NCBI GenBank assembly: GCA_037962975.1
Contig: CM075675.1
Coordinates: 1,560,001-1,624,000, forward strand
Direction: 5' to 3'
DNA: 64,000 nt
Source of the DNA: Clitoria ternatea
Taxonomy: Eukaryota; Streptophyta; Magnoliopsida; Fabales; Fabaceae
Made by a program: the position numbers and the translations under genes. The notes under the pieces were generated by a model that ran no database searches, was not told where the DNA came from, and saw only the letters and a program-made list of their open reading frames with translations. Below, one piece after another: positions 39,301 through 51,760 of this stretch. How positions within the stretch are numbered: position 1 is the first letter of the stretch; each line of letters opens with the position of its first letter.

Positions 39301-41048
39301 AATTACCTTTTGTGCCACATCACATTAGTCATTAAATTTCTGAATCCAAGAGTAAAACAATGAAATTAAGATTGCCTACACCATTTCTCTCTATTCCCAC
39401 AGGTAATTTTCCACCAATACAAACCGCGACCATTTCTCTCTATTGCCTACCACATTAACTTGAAACCTCAAGCTAAACTCCCTCATGAGTCCCCATTGAA
39501 ATACCACCTAACTAGCTAAACACAATGAAAACACCAATTATTCACAAATACACATAAATAAATACACACGACGCAATAATTGAGACCCATTTTGTTTTAC
39601 AAGTACAATGGAGTTCATCCACTGTGGCGCATTTTTTCAAAATACATCAAATGGTTGTAAATTGTAATTACTTTGGCATGAATTCCGATACACATTGAAT
39701 CATTTGAATGAGATTAATAAAATATCAGTGTGTACAAAATCAATTTGTTGTCAACGAAAATACAAACAGACAATAGAGTCACTTTTGCCTAACAATAACT
39801 GATATAGGATGAACATTAGTAAAACATACTATAAAACCAGCCTGTCTTCATTGTCAACAAAACCAAATACTCCTCAAATCACGGTTTCAAACCGTAAACC
39901 CAAAACCAGTCAATGTCTATCGCCAAACAAAACTAAACTCCCCTCAAATCATGGTTCCAGCCTGTTGCATCATGAAGAAAACACAATGCACACAGAACAT
40001 TTCACTGAGGTCCTAATTTCCTAAATAACAATTAATGCACCTGTTCCAGTCCACAGCATAATCAGCGTCACCCTTGGTGTGTTCATAAACTACCCCTTGG
40101 GCTCAATTACTCAATTACTATTCAATGTGGGACTTTGTGGGATGGAACAAATTAAAGCATCAATATTCCTATTCTATTCCTCAAAAGACCAAACTTGTAG
40201 CACCATTTAACACACTCCCCAACAGAAACATTAATCATTGAGAATCATAACAAAATCACTTCCCTATTTCATTCTGAAATTCAACACTGACCATTCAACA
40301 ATCAATAACTTACTAACTCGCCTGAGTCAAAGGGTTTTATCCCTAAAAGGTGCTTATAAACTACACAATGGACACCAAAACTCGCAGCATTATTCAGCAT
40401 AGACACCAACAGAAACATTAATAATTTCAGAATTATAACATAATCACTTCCAACTCCAAATTATAACGAAGAGTCATTAAATTTTATTCAAAGCCCAAAC
40501 ACCTCCATCCAAAAATACCTGTATATGCATCCAAACGCCAAATTATCGCGATCGCCATGAGAATCGAAGTAATAGTCCTTGGTAACATTCGCCTCCGAGG
40601 AATCAGCCCAAGCCCGAACGCGCGACTTCCTCGAACCGAAACCCTCGAATCCACCTCTCTCCGCATCGCGCTTCCTCTTCTTCTTCTTCTTCCCCCTCTT
40701 GTCCTTTTTCCTCTCCTTCCTTCTCTCTTTTCCATCTCCATCGGATTCGCAAGATTCCAGAATCTCATACGAATGAATACGCTTAGCCTGGCCTCGATTT
40801 TCATCGTCTTCGTCGTCTTGTTGCGGCGATTGTGTGGCTTCGCGATCGAGTTGAGACGCGACGGCGTCGTTTATGACTGAGAGATGAGTGGTGAAGCTGG
40901 AGTTACAGAGCCACTGGGGAGCTGAAGAAGGAGCAGTGGTGGTGGTTTGAAGAGAGGAGGGGAAGAGAGGGAACAGAGAAGGTTTTGTTTCGCCGGGAAA
41001 CGGCGGAGCCGGCAGTTGTTCCGTCGGCAACGGCGGTTTATCCTCCAT
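27400..41048 (-). CDS. NRDE2: NRDE2-like nuclear RNA surveillance / silencing factor
   Basis: NRDE-2 family proteins act in the nucleus with Mtr4-type helicases and spliceosomes in RNA surveillance, splicing and small-RNA silencing. Ten exons give 1,167 aa: 40519-41048, 38370-39141, 37317-37935, 36984-37155, 36294-36645, 35494-35604, 31542-31896, 29756-29981, 28602-28823 and 27400-27544. A lysine/arginine tract at residues 107-132 looks like a nuclear signal. It is followed by the conserved block DIARYKPYNPF near residue 180 and HAT/TPR-like helices, for example EKIWLAFAEFQDRVAG, then FAMSYEMPRGGSHHRIRGLF and the conserved end DIYEILLQES. Residues around 500-530 carry tryptophans in GWSTW and GWTGW settings. 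The donor of exon 4 was placed at GTAAGT because it restores the frame; an earlier GTATCT would break it. Introns 6-8 are loaded with transposon sequence, but coding sequence is intact. Confidence 0.92.
29359..29625. mobile_element. PIF/Harbinger-like MITE in NRDE2 intron 8
   Basis: This 267-bp element has inverted ends GGGCCCGTTTAGATTGTGAA and the complement of GGGCCCATTTGGACTGTGAA, flanked by TAA at 29356-29358 and 29626-29628. The interior repeats AAAACAGGAAATGAAAACTG-like words, giving a long fold-back. No protein is encoded. Confidence 0.88.
30395..30746. mobile_element. Complete TRIM retrotransposon in NRDE2 intron 7
   Basis: This is a terminal-repeat retrotransposon in miniature, 352 bp long. 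Two direct LTR copies (about 30395-30519 and 30619-30746) share words such as ATCCGCTAG and CTTTTGGGATGAGT and differ at scattered sites. Directly after the left LTR, at 30520, comes TGGTATCAGAGTC, the primer-binding site complementary to initiator methionine tRNA. About 90 bp of non-coding sequence separates it from the right LTR. The five bases GAAAT flank both ends as a target duplication. It encodes nothing, so mobility would depend on proteins of another element. Confidence 0.88.
30991..31170. mobile_element. PIF-like MITE in NRDE2 intron 7, with an adjoining relic
   Basis: This block has inverted ends GGGGCCTGTTTG and the complement of CGCCTGTTTGG; the flanks are CTA and TTA, so the duplication is imperfect. 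A second pair of inverted ends (TTAAGTGCATGTTTGGT near 31171 and the complement of CTTAGTGCCTTTTTGGTT near 31352) adjoins it, suggesting two neighbouring or nested copies. Confidence 0.55.
32909..33090. repeat. GC-rich repeat block beginning TAGGCATGGCAA
   Basis: The block in NRDE2 intron 6 opens with TAGGCATGGCAATTTTCCCC and is dense in CCCCGC/GGGGAC words inside AT-rich surroundings. The same opening recurs at 55670 (TAGGCATGGCAACGGGGC), and it resembles the ends of the hAT-like MITE at 53593. No right-hand end could be placed. Confidence 0.45.
33815..34450 (-). pseudogene. Internally deleted Ty3/gypsy retrotransposon remnant in NRDE2 intron 6
   Basis: On the minus strand, 34162-34422 reads like a gypsy gag core (KQPGMVEEFIVEFKFL, then LPEKHFLGFFMKGLKD). 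34,020-34,110 holds a degenerate zinc knuckle (GLCFCCGGKFHPLHHRC). About 130 bases further on, at 33,835-33,910, is a stretch typical of the end of pol (FSLEDKAVVSEGGNV). Protease, reverse transcriptase, RNase H and nearly all of integrase are missing, so a large internal deletion has joined gag to the pol tail. Frames are shifted between the parts. The 33,100-33,790 segment with a TATATATA box at about 33,350 may be LTR sequence of the same or another element. The remnant is non-functional. Confidence 0.6.
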
Positions 41049-43082
41049 TTTGAAAAACGCTGAAAAGAGGAAATGAGAGTGTACGGAAACGAGAGTAAGC
41101 CCTGTAGTATGATAGTATGATGAGTCTTGGAACAACATGGGTCAATAATTGGGCCGAGTTAAATATAAACCTTGAAGGGAGTTTTTCCCTGTACCAAGGT
41201 GTTTTCTTGGCACACCACCCCCTCCTTATTTCCCGTCTCAAATTACGCAAATGTAGAAATTAGCTTCCATATCATAAAATCTAGTAGGTTATGACTATGA
41301 TGCGATGCATTACCCATAAAATAAGTTTTCATATTACAAAATTTAAAGCCTAAGGTTTTTTTTCTCAATACACTCTACTACACACCACATTGTCTTATCA
41401 CTCTACAGTATGACTCTATCATCCCCACAACATCATCTCAACATCAAAATAATACTCAATTAGTTTTTTCATTAGAGAACGTTGTTGAACTCTAATGATA
41501 TCTCTCTATATTTGCTTGGTGTTATTACAAGTTTGATGATCACAAGTTGTCTTTTCTTTTGTTCTCTCCGTTCATTCGGTCCTTTAATATTGATTATAGC
41601 ATTGCATCTAACTTTGATGATTGAAAATGTGGTGTAGGTTAGCATAGTTTATGTTGTCATTCGTAAGGTATACAATGATATGTTGTTTGTGTTCTCTATT
41701 TTTTACAACATTGTTTCCTCATATTTAATAATTTGGTAGCTAATAACTTTTGAATATGGTTTTTAATGTATAGATAGGCAAAGTTGGATTATAATATATG
41801 GTTTCCTTTTGTTGCATTATGTCCGGTTTATAATATTTAATTGTTTTTAGATTTTGATTTCTCCCGAATTATAATTTTCGGACTCATGATGCAATTAGAA
41901 TCTGAATTGGTTTGAATCGGGGTAGGGAAACCGGTGTGGGGACCATTCCTTAACTTGTGTTGAAAGTGTTGTTTATGTTACATCGATCCAATGCGGATCC
42001 AGTACCTTTTATTTCAGTGGAGAGACAGAAGTCTTGAAGTGCTTCATGAGATAACGTCTGATAGTGTCTTGCTGAGTGGGGTTAGCAATGGTGGTAGATG
42101 ACTGACTCCCAGGGAGTGATGGTGACCCTATGGAGAGGTTCATGTTGCCAAAATGTAGGAGGATAATAATAATATTAATATTAATAAGTTATGCTAAGAA
42201 GGGTTTTCGCCAATGTCGTAAACCGGGTTCCTGATCACTCATGTATTGTGGAGGGTATAAGGATGGGTTATGTTAAGGCCTTTGGGTCCTAAAAAATGGT
42301 CGGTAAAATACATGATGATATTATATAGTAGGGCTGCTGCCCAGTTTTGGAAATGGAGAAAAAGAAACGGAAGAATTTGTCTCTGTCCTTGATCGCAATC
42401 GGTAATGATTTAAGAGTAAAAATGGGATTTTTACCATGGCAAGCGTGGCATTTCATTTAGCGAGGGTAAAATCTTGCGGTTATTGGTGAAGAATTACATG
42501 GTAGAGGTGGACAACCGTGATAGTAGGGAGCTTTGAGCTACAGGGGACATCTGTCACATTTTATTTTGTGAACTCTTTGGTGGGATTCAAACCCAACAAT
42601 TGTTAGATTTTTTATTTACTTTTATTTATGCAGTTATAAAATAAGGTCACGGTATTTCTTTTCTTTGTTTTCGTCATAACATAATTCTACAAAAGGTTTA
42701 ATTGGGATAACTCTAGTTCCCTCCAAAACATGTCCATTGGAATGTTTACATGAAAATGGACATACTTCTCGAAATTACTAGTTGACCAATTTCATAATGA
42801 ATTTATTAGTTGACCAAAAGAAAGAGTGAAAGAAATTATTGTAACCAATATTATTACTCTATCTGCACCAACGTATATTATTGCCTACTAAAGACTAGTT
42901 TGATGAACAGGATATAAATAAGATAAAAAGGACAGTATAAAATAAGCGATCATATTATGCGTTTGATACAAACAAGATATGATAATCCAATCATGTTGTC
43001 TATCCCATTTTCCTGGTCCTTTATAATTTCCATCCTAAGGGGAACTGAATTAGGAATGAGTATGATAAGATTATGAATATGT
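41049..43082. other. Spacer between the NRDE2 5' end and the DYRK gene 3' side
   Basis: No gene is visible. The first few hundred bases should contain the NRDE2 promoter and 5' leader. The segment 41,880-42,560 is less AT-rich than its neighbours and may be old repeat sequence, but no family motif is recognisable. Confidence 0.4.
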
Positions 43083-43083
43083 C

Positions 43084-43157
<74 letters not shown>

Positions 43158-43158
43158 G

Positions 43159-43217
<59 letters not shown>

Positions 43218-43218
43218 G

Positions 43219-43291
<73 letters not shown>
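43083..43291. repeat. Long TTA trinucleotide microsatellite
   Basis: About 69 TTA units form one array, interrupted twice by the same GTTGTT variant at about 43,157 and 43,217. The two interruptions are spaced by 60 bp, which suggests internal duplication of a segment. The array encodes nothing; frames through it are pure homopolymer artefacts. Confidence 0.97.
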
Positions 43292-44148
43292 CTCCTACTA
43301 AGAATGGGAGATAAGTGACATGAAATTCTATATGCATATAAAAAAGGATAAGAGAATATTTACATAGAAAATAACATTAATCAATAACACAATAACTTGG
43401 TATAACAATGGGAGAAGAGTAGAACATAGGAACATCAAATTCAGTAGTGCCAAAAAATTAACCACATGCCAAAGATGCCACCGACATCATATCACACTTT
43501 TGTTGAAGAACCAATTTGCTACCATATTCATAGTACAATAAACCAAAAGAAGTTCCACTACAACATATCAAGATACAATTTGATTGCTTCCAACCTAAGG
43601 GTAAGGCATTAAAATTGCATGCATGCCAAGTTCCATAAAAGCTCGTGTTAAGTGTCTTACAGTCACCAGCTTTGCTTTTTCACTGGTGCTTCCAACAGTG
43701 GTACCAACCAAACCTCATGTAAAATCTGATAAGTAGCTACTACTTCACAAGACACTACTACTAAAGACTAAGAATCAACCCACATCATGTACAACCAACA
43801 TTTTCAAGGATTTTACCCTTTTCAACAGGCCAAACAACAAAGCAAAGAAATCAACAGCATAACATTACATCATCATTCGTGCTAAGATTACATCTTTGAC
43901 CACGGTTAAGTCGAATACAAATGGGACAGGGAAGGGAAACAGAAGCATTACCTACAAAACCAAAACACCTTTCAATGCATTATGCAGGAATGTGAAAGTG
44001 CACAACTCTTTCCATATCATCTCTAAAACAGATAATGAAAAGCAGCAATAATGTATAGGTGGGCACCCTTCCCTTTCAATGATTAAGCTTTACCCAACTT
44101 GGGGTAATATTGACATTGTCACCAAGAGAACAAAACTTCCCGAATACT
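43292..44148. other. 3' flank of the DYRK-type kinase gene
   Basis: No coding sequence is visible. On the minus strand this lies just downstream of the kinase stop codon, so it should contain the 3' UTR and polyadenylation site. Confidence 0.4.
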
Positions 44149-47100
44149 TCAAGATGATATTGGTTCATAAGGGTATGATAACCATGGGTGCTTCAGGGCC
44201 TCGGATGCTGAAGGCCGCTTCTTCGGGTTAACCTCAAGTAAATGAGCAACAAAGTCAATGAAGCCTTGGTCCCCCATTGGCAATCTATGTCTCAAGGATG
44301 TCTTTTTTGGAATCAAGTATTCTAACCTGTTGCTTTCCTGTATATCAATAAATGATACCATGACTGGCAAATTCTTTCAAGTGAAATGGAGAGGTAATGG
44401 CAGAAATTTCATAGTAACAAGGCAATAACTAAAATATTTTGTGGCTAACGTGCAAAGTGAACATGTAATATTTCCATCTAATACTATCTCTTGTCCCATA
44501 TATAAGAAACAATTGATCTCAGTTGTGGTTGTTCTATAAATAAATAAATAAAAACTACTCATTTCTAGGTCTTTTAATTACTAAATTCCATTTATATTGC
44601 TATTTTAATGTAAGGGAGCCCAGAGGTTGTGGTCACGTTGCATGTTTTAACCATTTAATATTAACAGTATTTTTGGAAAGAAAATAAAATCTTAACATAA
44701 TTCATACAAATATTGGTTTTGATGACTTAGAGGCCGTTTGGTTTTTGAAAACATTTTCTATTCTCATTTCTTATTTTCACTTTAAATTATGAAACTGTCA
44801 CCTTGTTTTCAATGTTTCTTGTATTAACTTTTGGAAACCTTTTGGAAACAGAAAACAAGAACTAGAGGTAATACATGATAAAATATAGATGGATAAAAAT
44901 ACTGAATTTTAGAAATTTCACGACATTTTCTCTAGTTTCTAAGACAAGCAAATGAAAAGCCACATCTCACATTATGCATCAAGATTTCAGATTGATCGCC
45001 AGTACATTGCATATACTAAGAAAATTAGAAATAAATCACTTACTTGATTTCGTTCATAAAGCATATGATTTTTTGAGAAGTACTTATATGTATCCCTTCC
45101 TTTAGCAAGCAAACTTTGATCAATTGGCCCAATGATTCCAATCACCCGAGCAAGTAATGTTGCAGGGGAATCGTTTTGGAAGAGAACCTACAACATGCAT
45201 AATTGAGTGCCACAGAGGAAACAGAGTTATGCAGGTGTTTAATGAAGAAAACAGTGAACTTAATGAAGGAAAAAACTTCATATCATTTTGAAAATGACTA
45301 ATATGGACCATCCATCAATCTTACATTGCCAGTACAAAGTTCAGCCAGGATGCATCCAAGTGACCAAATATCAATCTTCTTGTCATATGGAAGCCCCAAA
45401 ATAACCTCGGGAGCACGATAAGACCTGGACTGAACGTATGAGCAAAGGTGATCCGTCTCGAAACAACTACTTCCAAGATCGATGACCTTCACCTCACATC
45501 TACTATAGCTTTTAACCAAAATATTCTCCGGCTTCAAGTCACAATGTATTAATCCAAGGCTATGCAAAAACTGAAGTGCTTCCAAACATTGAATTGTAAT
45601 TGACTGCACACATATAGTAAGAAGATTTTAGATTTTACAATGACAGTAGTAGAATAGTAGATAGGATGAAAACTTAAAAAGAGAGAAAACAGTGCATCAC
45701 AAACCTGCAATCTTGGCATTGTGAAGTACACTTCCCCCCCTGATTCTCTATTAAATTTATGAAACTCATATAAGTTGGCTTTGAGTAGTTCACACACTAT
45801 CAACAAATGTTCCTGTGGTATAAAATGGGAAAGGAATGAAGAGCAGTACGGTCAACTGACCACTAGTTAACAGATGTTATCATTTCTCAACATCGATTTG
45901 ATTATATCTTAAAAAGCTAGTCCCTCATAATGTAATTCATTTTTTTCTAAATAAGAAGCCAGTGTGACTAGTTGCACTTTATAATGTATCCTGGAACGCA
46001 CTGAAAATTACCATAGTTACAAGTATCAAGTTGAGTGGCTTTGGGTTAAAATTACCACAAATCAATAAATGTGGTATTTTTGTATAGCATATAAAATATA
46101 GAAGACAGGAAAAACAAATACTGGTATGACCCAAAATAACCTACATCTAATTACCGAAAACATTATGGAAGATATTGTCAACATGTTAGCATAGAGGAGT
46201 GCACGGTCATTTGAAGATAGGATAGTTTAGAAACTTGATGGTAGGAGAAGAGGTGGGAATAAAAATATGATAAAAATAAAATTTCCAGAAATATATAAAT
46301 ATGCCACAATCAACTACTGACTAAAAGCAAAATTTAACAGTATTAAACACATTAATAGAACATTCAATATCACTTACTCTATAATAGAAATAATCATATA
46401 GTCTCAGAATGTGATACTTGTCTCCAGGATCATGTTTATTGACATACTTGAGAAGCTTGATCTCATCAAGGCTTTGGTCAAAGAAGTCCTTATTGTTCTT
46501 AATGATTTTAACACAAACATCCATGCCTGTGTGCAGGTCATGAGCTTGTATAGCTTTACTAAATGCGGCAGAACCCAGATACTCAGTGACATGATAACGC
46601 CCAGCTATTACAGAATTTAAAACAACATGGAAATTCTTGTCCTCCTCAAAGCCAGTTCTGAGCAACAAAACATGGATTCAGATAGCATTTCAAGGCCAAA
46701 AGGGGGAAGAACATGAACACAATGAGAATAATACCTATGTTGCAATATAAAAATAGTAGCTACAATGACAAGCTCATTTATGCCATCTACCTAAGCATAA
46801 AAATGAACACAGATATTTATGAAGTTCGGTATGCATCAGCATACAACTTCCGTATGAGGTAATGCAAGAATAAAAATTAAATAAGGATTAAAACCAGTTT
46901 AGGTATTCACAACAATTATCAACTAGTCCAGAGGACAGGACTACTCCCAAATCCCAATCACAAGATCAAGAATATTATTATCAACTAAGAAACCAGGATA
47001 GCTAAACAAAGACATTTTGATGGAGTTAATCTCATGAGTACACATAAAGGCGCATGTATACATGTTCACAACATTGTTCATGATACCAAAAAAGTTTACA

Positions 47101-50100
47101 TTTTATTCATTATAAATCAGAAATATCCTCGGTTACAAACTTTAGCAAAGCAATGGAGATTTTAGAAAAGAAATAGAAGATCCTCTGTCATCATAATTTC
47201 ATCGAATTTTTCATAGTTAAGAGGACCTAGAGTTTCAGGGAATGTTATTTATGTGAAAAGGAGAGAGGTACAGCAGTGAACAAAAATTATAAAAGTTCTC
47301 CACGTTTCGTAAAGTTAAAAATATGATGGAATGGTGTATAGAGCTGCTGCTGTGTTTTCAAAAGTTTTATCATTCTTTTACAATCTCTATAAAGTACTAA
47401 TTTCTGGAAATACTTTGCAAAATAATGAATATAGTAAGCATGGTATATTGAAGACATGCCTGTTTTTCCTGTGCACAATCTTTAGATTGAAGGTCTCAAA
47501 TTCCTCCTCTTGAGCCTTTATTTGCCTCACCTGCTCTTGCACAGCAGCTGCCTCTTCATCCTCTAATGACGCACCAAGATCATCTTCCCTTACAGTGCTA
47601 ACATTTTCATCCTTTTCTAACTTTGCATGCTCCCTATCGGTATACCCATAATTTGAGACTGTAGTAGGAGAAGAGTTAGTGGATCTTACCGCATTAGCAT
47701 TACTCTCATCCCTAGAACTTTTAACAGGCGAAGAATCACTACTCTTCCGCCTCCAAGAAGAAAGCATGTCATCAGATCCTACAAATGCATTAAAACAGTC
47801 ATCTGCTACATCTACGTTACAATTATTTGACCATGGTGACTTACTGCAGCCAGCCTCAATCACCTGCCCGTCTCTAAAAGATTGGGGAAATGAGAAGTTC
47901 CCATCAGTGTGTGTTTTCATCTGTGGGCATGCATCTTTTTCGCCGCCAATGACATATTTATTTGACTCAATCTTCTCATTTTTCTTATTATTTCTGCTAG
48001 ATTTGTTAATAGAATTATTGTCCAAATCATGATGTGAGTGTTTGGAGCCAACGTGCCCAGTATCCTGATCACGGAAATTTTCTAGATCTCCTTCACTACT
48101 ACCACCAATCAAACTTCCATGCACTTCACTGCCAATATCAGCAGCGTCACTGTTGATCCCCACCCCAATTGATCTAACGGAACCATGCTGGTCATCTTCC
48201 ATGTCCTCGTGTCGTGATCTCCCAGTATGATGTAGAACCTTTCCATCTCCCAGCATGAAGAGATCATTTTTCTGAGTGACAAAGCCCTGCCTAACAGGTC
48301 CCATATGCATCAGATTCAATTCTTCAACATCCATCCCATCATCATATTGAGCTATTAAATCGTTGCTGTTAGTCCTTCCATACATTTCAGTAACAGTTAG
48401 ACCAATCGGATCATCTGAAGCTGTGATCGGCTCCACATTCTTCGCTTGAAGATATTGCTCGCCGGAGAAGTATGAATCCTCTTCGGCAAAAGATTGATCG
48501 TCATCCTCATCTTTGGTGGGACCCCTTTCCTGAGGATCTGGAACACTGCCATGCCCAGTGCCCTTTTCATTGTCACTAGGGTAATCAATTTCATGTGCCA
48601 AAAACCAGGCCTCATCCTCAATAGGTTGTCTCATGTACCCAACATCATCGTCATCATCATATTCATCAGAGTCCCAATATTCATTTGGATAATCAACAGA
48701 TTCACTCAACCCATCCCCAACAGTAGCAAAACCTGATACAAGATCAGATGTATCCTCTGTAATCCCTTGACTTACAGACAACCAACTACCCCCTATTGCC
48801 TTCCTCATACCTGAAAATACATGAAAAAGTCAGTCATTGAATATGCAAAAATTGATGTTGTTGGTTCAAGCGGGAAAACAGCCTGAGCAAAAGCACTGAT
48901 GTCATTGGTATCCTTAGTATTCATGGTCAATTAGCACAGAGGGAATTCTTCCCCTTAGAAACGGATAAGGAATTAAGGAAAACATTCAGAAGATAAAATA
49001 TGATTGAATCAAATTGTTTAAATCACTTGTGAATGAAGCATGGACTAACAAGAACAGAATGGAATCAGTGACAATATGACAATCAGTTCTTTTAACAAAA
49101 TATAAATTAAATAAGAGTTCAAATCCCATTAAAATTCAAGGGAGCTAGAGTTTGCAAAAGAGAGACAATATATTGCATGAATTGGGAAAATCAACCATTG
49201 AGGTCAAGTCAACATGATGATCATACCCATGCCAAACACAGCTTTACCTTTCTTAACCCCATGCAATGCGAACTGGAAAGTACTAGTTCAAGGACATGAC
49301 AGCAACTTCAGCCATATGTGGAATACCATTTAATATCTCGATAAGTCAAAACTCAATGCAATATGCATTAAAATGAATATGTATTTCTAATTTGTCAGAC
49401 AAACAAATGTAATACCATAAAGAAGCAAAAACTAATGTAACAAAACTATAATGAAACACCTGGCATAAAAAGGAACATACAGAAATTTCCCATTGAGCAC
49501 CCAAAACTATAATGAAACAGCTAATTTGAGCCAAAAGAGTAAACAACTAGTTAAAATGCCAAGAATGTTAGAGTGCATAGGCATATATTTTAATAATTCA
49601 ATGTATAAAAACCTAACCTGCAGTTTTAATTTCTTGTCCAATTGGGACATCCAGATATGATCCAATAAGTAACGTGTTGTCAGCACCTGCGACTTTCACA
49701 GCCAATCCATCACACTCAAATTTCTCCCCCCAATTGACTGCCAAAGGCTTATCTTCTGACTTGATTTTTACAGGAGGAAGCCTAGGAAACTCTTCTTTCT
49801 GATTCTCCGGCACAAGAGGAAAACTTAAGCTGCCAGAACTGCCTTGCAATTTTCCCAAGTAAAGAGCTCTTCCCACTTCATCCACTTGCTCTTTAATCGA
49901 TGCCCTAACATCACTTATTTCTGCCTTTCTCTTTTCCTCTTTTCTGTCGGAATAAGTTGAACCGTTGTAGCTTGTAGCCATATCACCCTTTGAGAAAGGA
50001 AAGACAGTCTTGACAGAACAATCTTTCCATAGGTCTGAAGAAGAGTTCACATTCTCATCAGTTCTTGACAAGACATTATCTGTCAAGTTCTCTTTAAGAG

Positions 50101-50800
50101 ACGAACTATTAAACTTAAGCTGCCGATCAAGTTCCCTAGGTTCTTTGCTTTGCATAACATCATACTTCGGTTCCACAGAAGCTTTACCACTACTTCCAAG
50201 CCACAAGGATGTTTGTTCAGGAGGCACATTATTTTCCTCCCAAGATTTCACATTGCTGTTGCCTGCATCAGATGCTTCACTTGTTTGATACTTCGATTGC
50301 TGAGACACCGAGGCCTTAAAAGTATTATTAGCCCTACTTCCACCATCATTTTGGTACAGCTCCATGGGACCATTGCCTGCATTAAACTTCCACGAGTACA
50401 AATCAAGAACACTGTCCTCTAAACCCTTTGAGAAAGTGAAGTTCTTGTCACTCGTCCCAACCACTTCATTAGGCTTATTCCTTTCTCCAGTGGAAGCAGC
50501 AGTTTTCCGTTTGCTTTCAGCAGCATCTCTACCAGTCCCACACTCTATTTCCTTCACAATGAGTTCTTTAGAAACTTCACCACTATCACAAGAATCCAAC
50601 CCTTGATTTTCTACCACAGGCTTCCCCTTATCATTCTGCAACACACCAAACAAGTCCTTTTCTTCCAATGTTAGCTTCTGAAGGAACCCATTCGCATCAG
50701 AACAGTTACTGAGCTCACTGCGCAAAGCTGCCTCAGCTCGTGTGAACCGATTCCTCCTCAGAAAATCCAAAATCACTTCAACTGAGTTTGTGTCTGCCAT
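44149..50800 (-). CDS. Plant DYRK-family protein kinase (DYRKP type) with long acidic N-terminus
   Basis: This is a predicted dual-specificity kinase of the DYRK family, which autophosphorylates on an activation-loop tyrosine and then phosphorylates Ser/Thr. Seven exons give 1,177 aa: 49618-50800, 47460-48810, 46378-46657, 45705-45812, 45325-45603, 45044-45187 and 44149-44337. The ATG at 50800 starts a LisH-like helix (residues about 7-30, VILDFLRRNRFTRAEAAL). About 820 residues of Ser/Asp/Glu-rich, probably disordered sequence follow. The kinase domain (about 866-1170) shows a glycine-rich loop, VKIIK with Lys895, HCDLKPEN with Asp996, DLGSS with Asp1016 in place of DFG, and the loop SYVQSRSYRAPE with Tyr1030. 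HCD and DLG are usual in DYRKs. Intron 2 uses a GC donor. All parts are intact; substrates are unknown. Confidence 0.94.
44730..44880. repeat. Half of a MITE-like element in kinase intron 6
   Basis: GAGGCCGTTTGGTTTTTGAA followed by AACATTTTCTATTCTCATTT resembles the left arm of the MITE at 29359-29625. No matching right end or target duplication is found, so it is probably truncated. Confidence 0.35.
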
Positions 50801-51760
50801 TTTCAAGCCCCTACCAACCTTAACTCAACCCAGCAAACAAAAACGCATAACAGGCTTCAGAAAAACCAAAAACCAAAAACACAAAGGAGCTTTCAATACA
50901 AATAAATACCTAAAATGTAAAAAGACAATGCACTTTCCAATTGCAAACACTGTTCCCTCATGGATACACATACAAAAATAGAAAAGAAATTTTGAACATG
51001 ATGCAGAGAAATCCAAAAGCTTACCTCGTATTAAGCATAACCAAGCGGTGGCATAATGCTTCCTTTGTATTCCTGTTGAAGTTGAAAAAAACAGAAAACC
51101 GAAACAGACCCAAAAGCACAAATGCTTGTTTCTTCAGGAACAATAAAACCTTCAGCAACCAAAACCCAATATATTTGCGGAATTTCTTCCTGTTCCTTGA
51201 AAACAACGAAACCTAGAAGACGGTTCCAGAAGAAAAAGAGAACCACAAACACGAGTCTCAAAACCGAAGCGTCTCGAGATTTTCCCAATCACCGATCCAA
51301 GACCACTGCAGAAAACCTCAAACCAATCAACCAAATGGGTAGCACAGATTTTCACCAAAGAAGGGAAAAATCAATTTTTTTCAAGAAAAAATAAAAATTT
51401 CAAGGTTTTTGCAAAGTGGGGATTTTTATTTTCAGGGGCAAAACCCAATTGCCATCAAGATCTGGCATTTACGTTCCGGAACAATTTATCATGTTCTTGA
51501 AACAAAAACCAAAAATGGGGTCCCCAAAAAATATCAAAAGAAAGAGAATTTCAAAAACATAACAAAAATAATAATAATAATAAATAAATAAATAAATAAA
51601 CAAAGAAGAAGCATTGAAAAAGCACCTGGTAGCAGTGGCTGTGTTTTGTTTGTTGTTTTGCGTGTAAAGGGTTTAGAGGGTACGTTTTTCTTTCTTCTCT
51701 GCTGAAGAATTGAGGTGGTGGTGAATGGTGATGGTGGTGGACCAAAGCTATAGGTGTTTC
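50801..51760 (-). promoter_or_regulatory. Probable spliced 5' leader and promoter of the DYRK-type kinase gene
   Basis: Read on the minus strand, good donor-like sites occur at about 51,025 (CGAG/GTAAGC) and 51,626 (ACCAG/GTGC), suggesting that the leader is spliced before the ATG at 50800. No transcript evidence is available, and acceptor positions are uncertain. The several overlapping small frames here have no family features. Confidence 0.35.

Noticed and set aside
43071..43337. Open frames of poly-Asn and poly-Tyr
   Set aside because: They are translations of the TTA/ATT microsatellite and have no other sequence.
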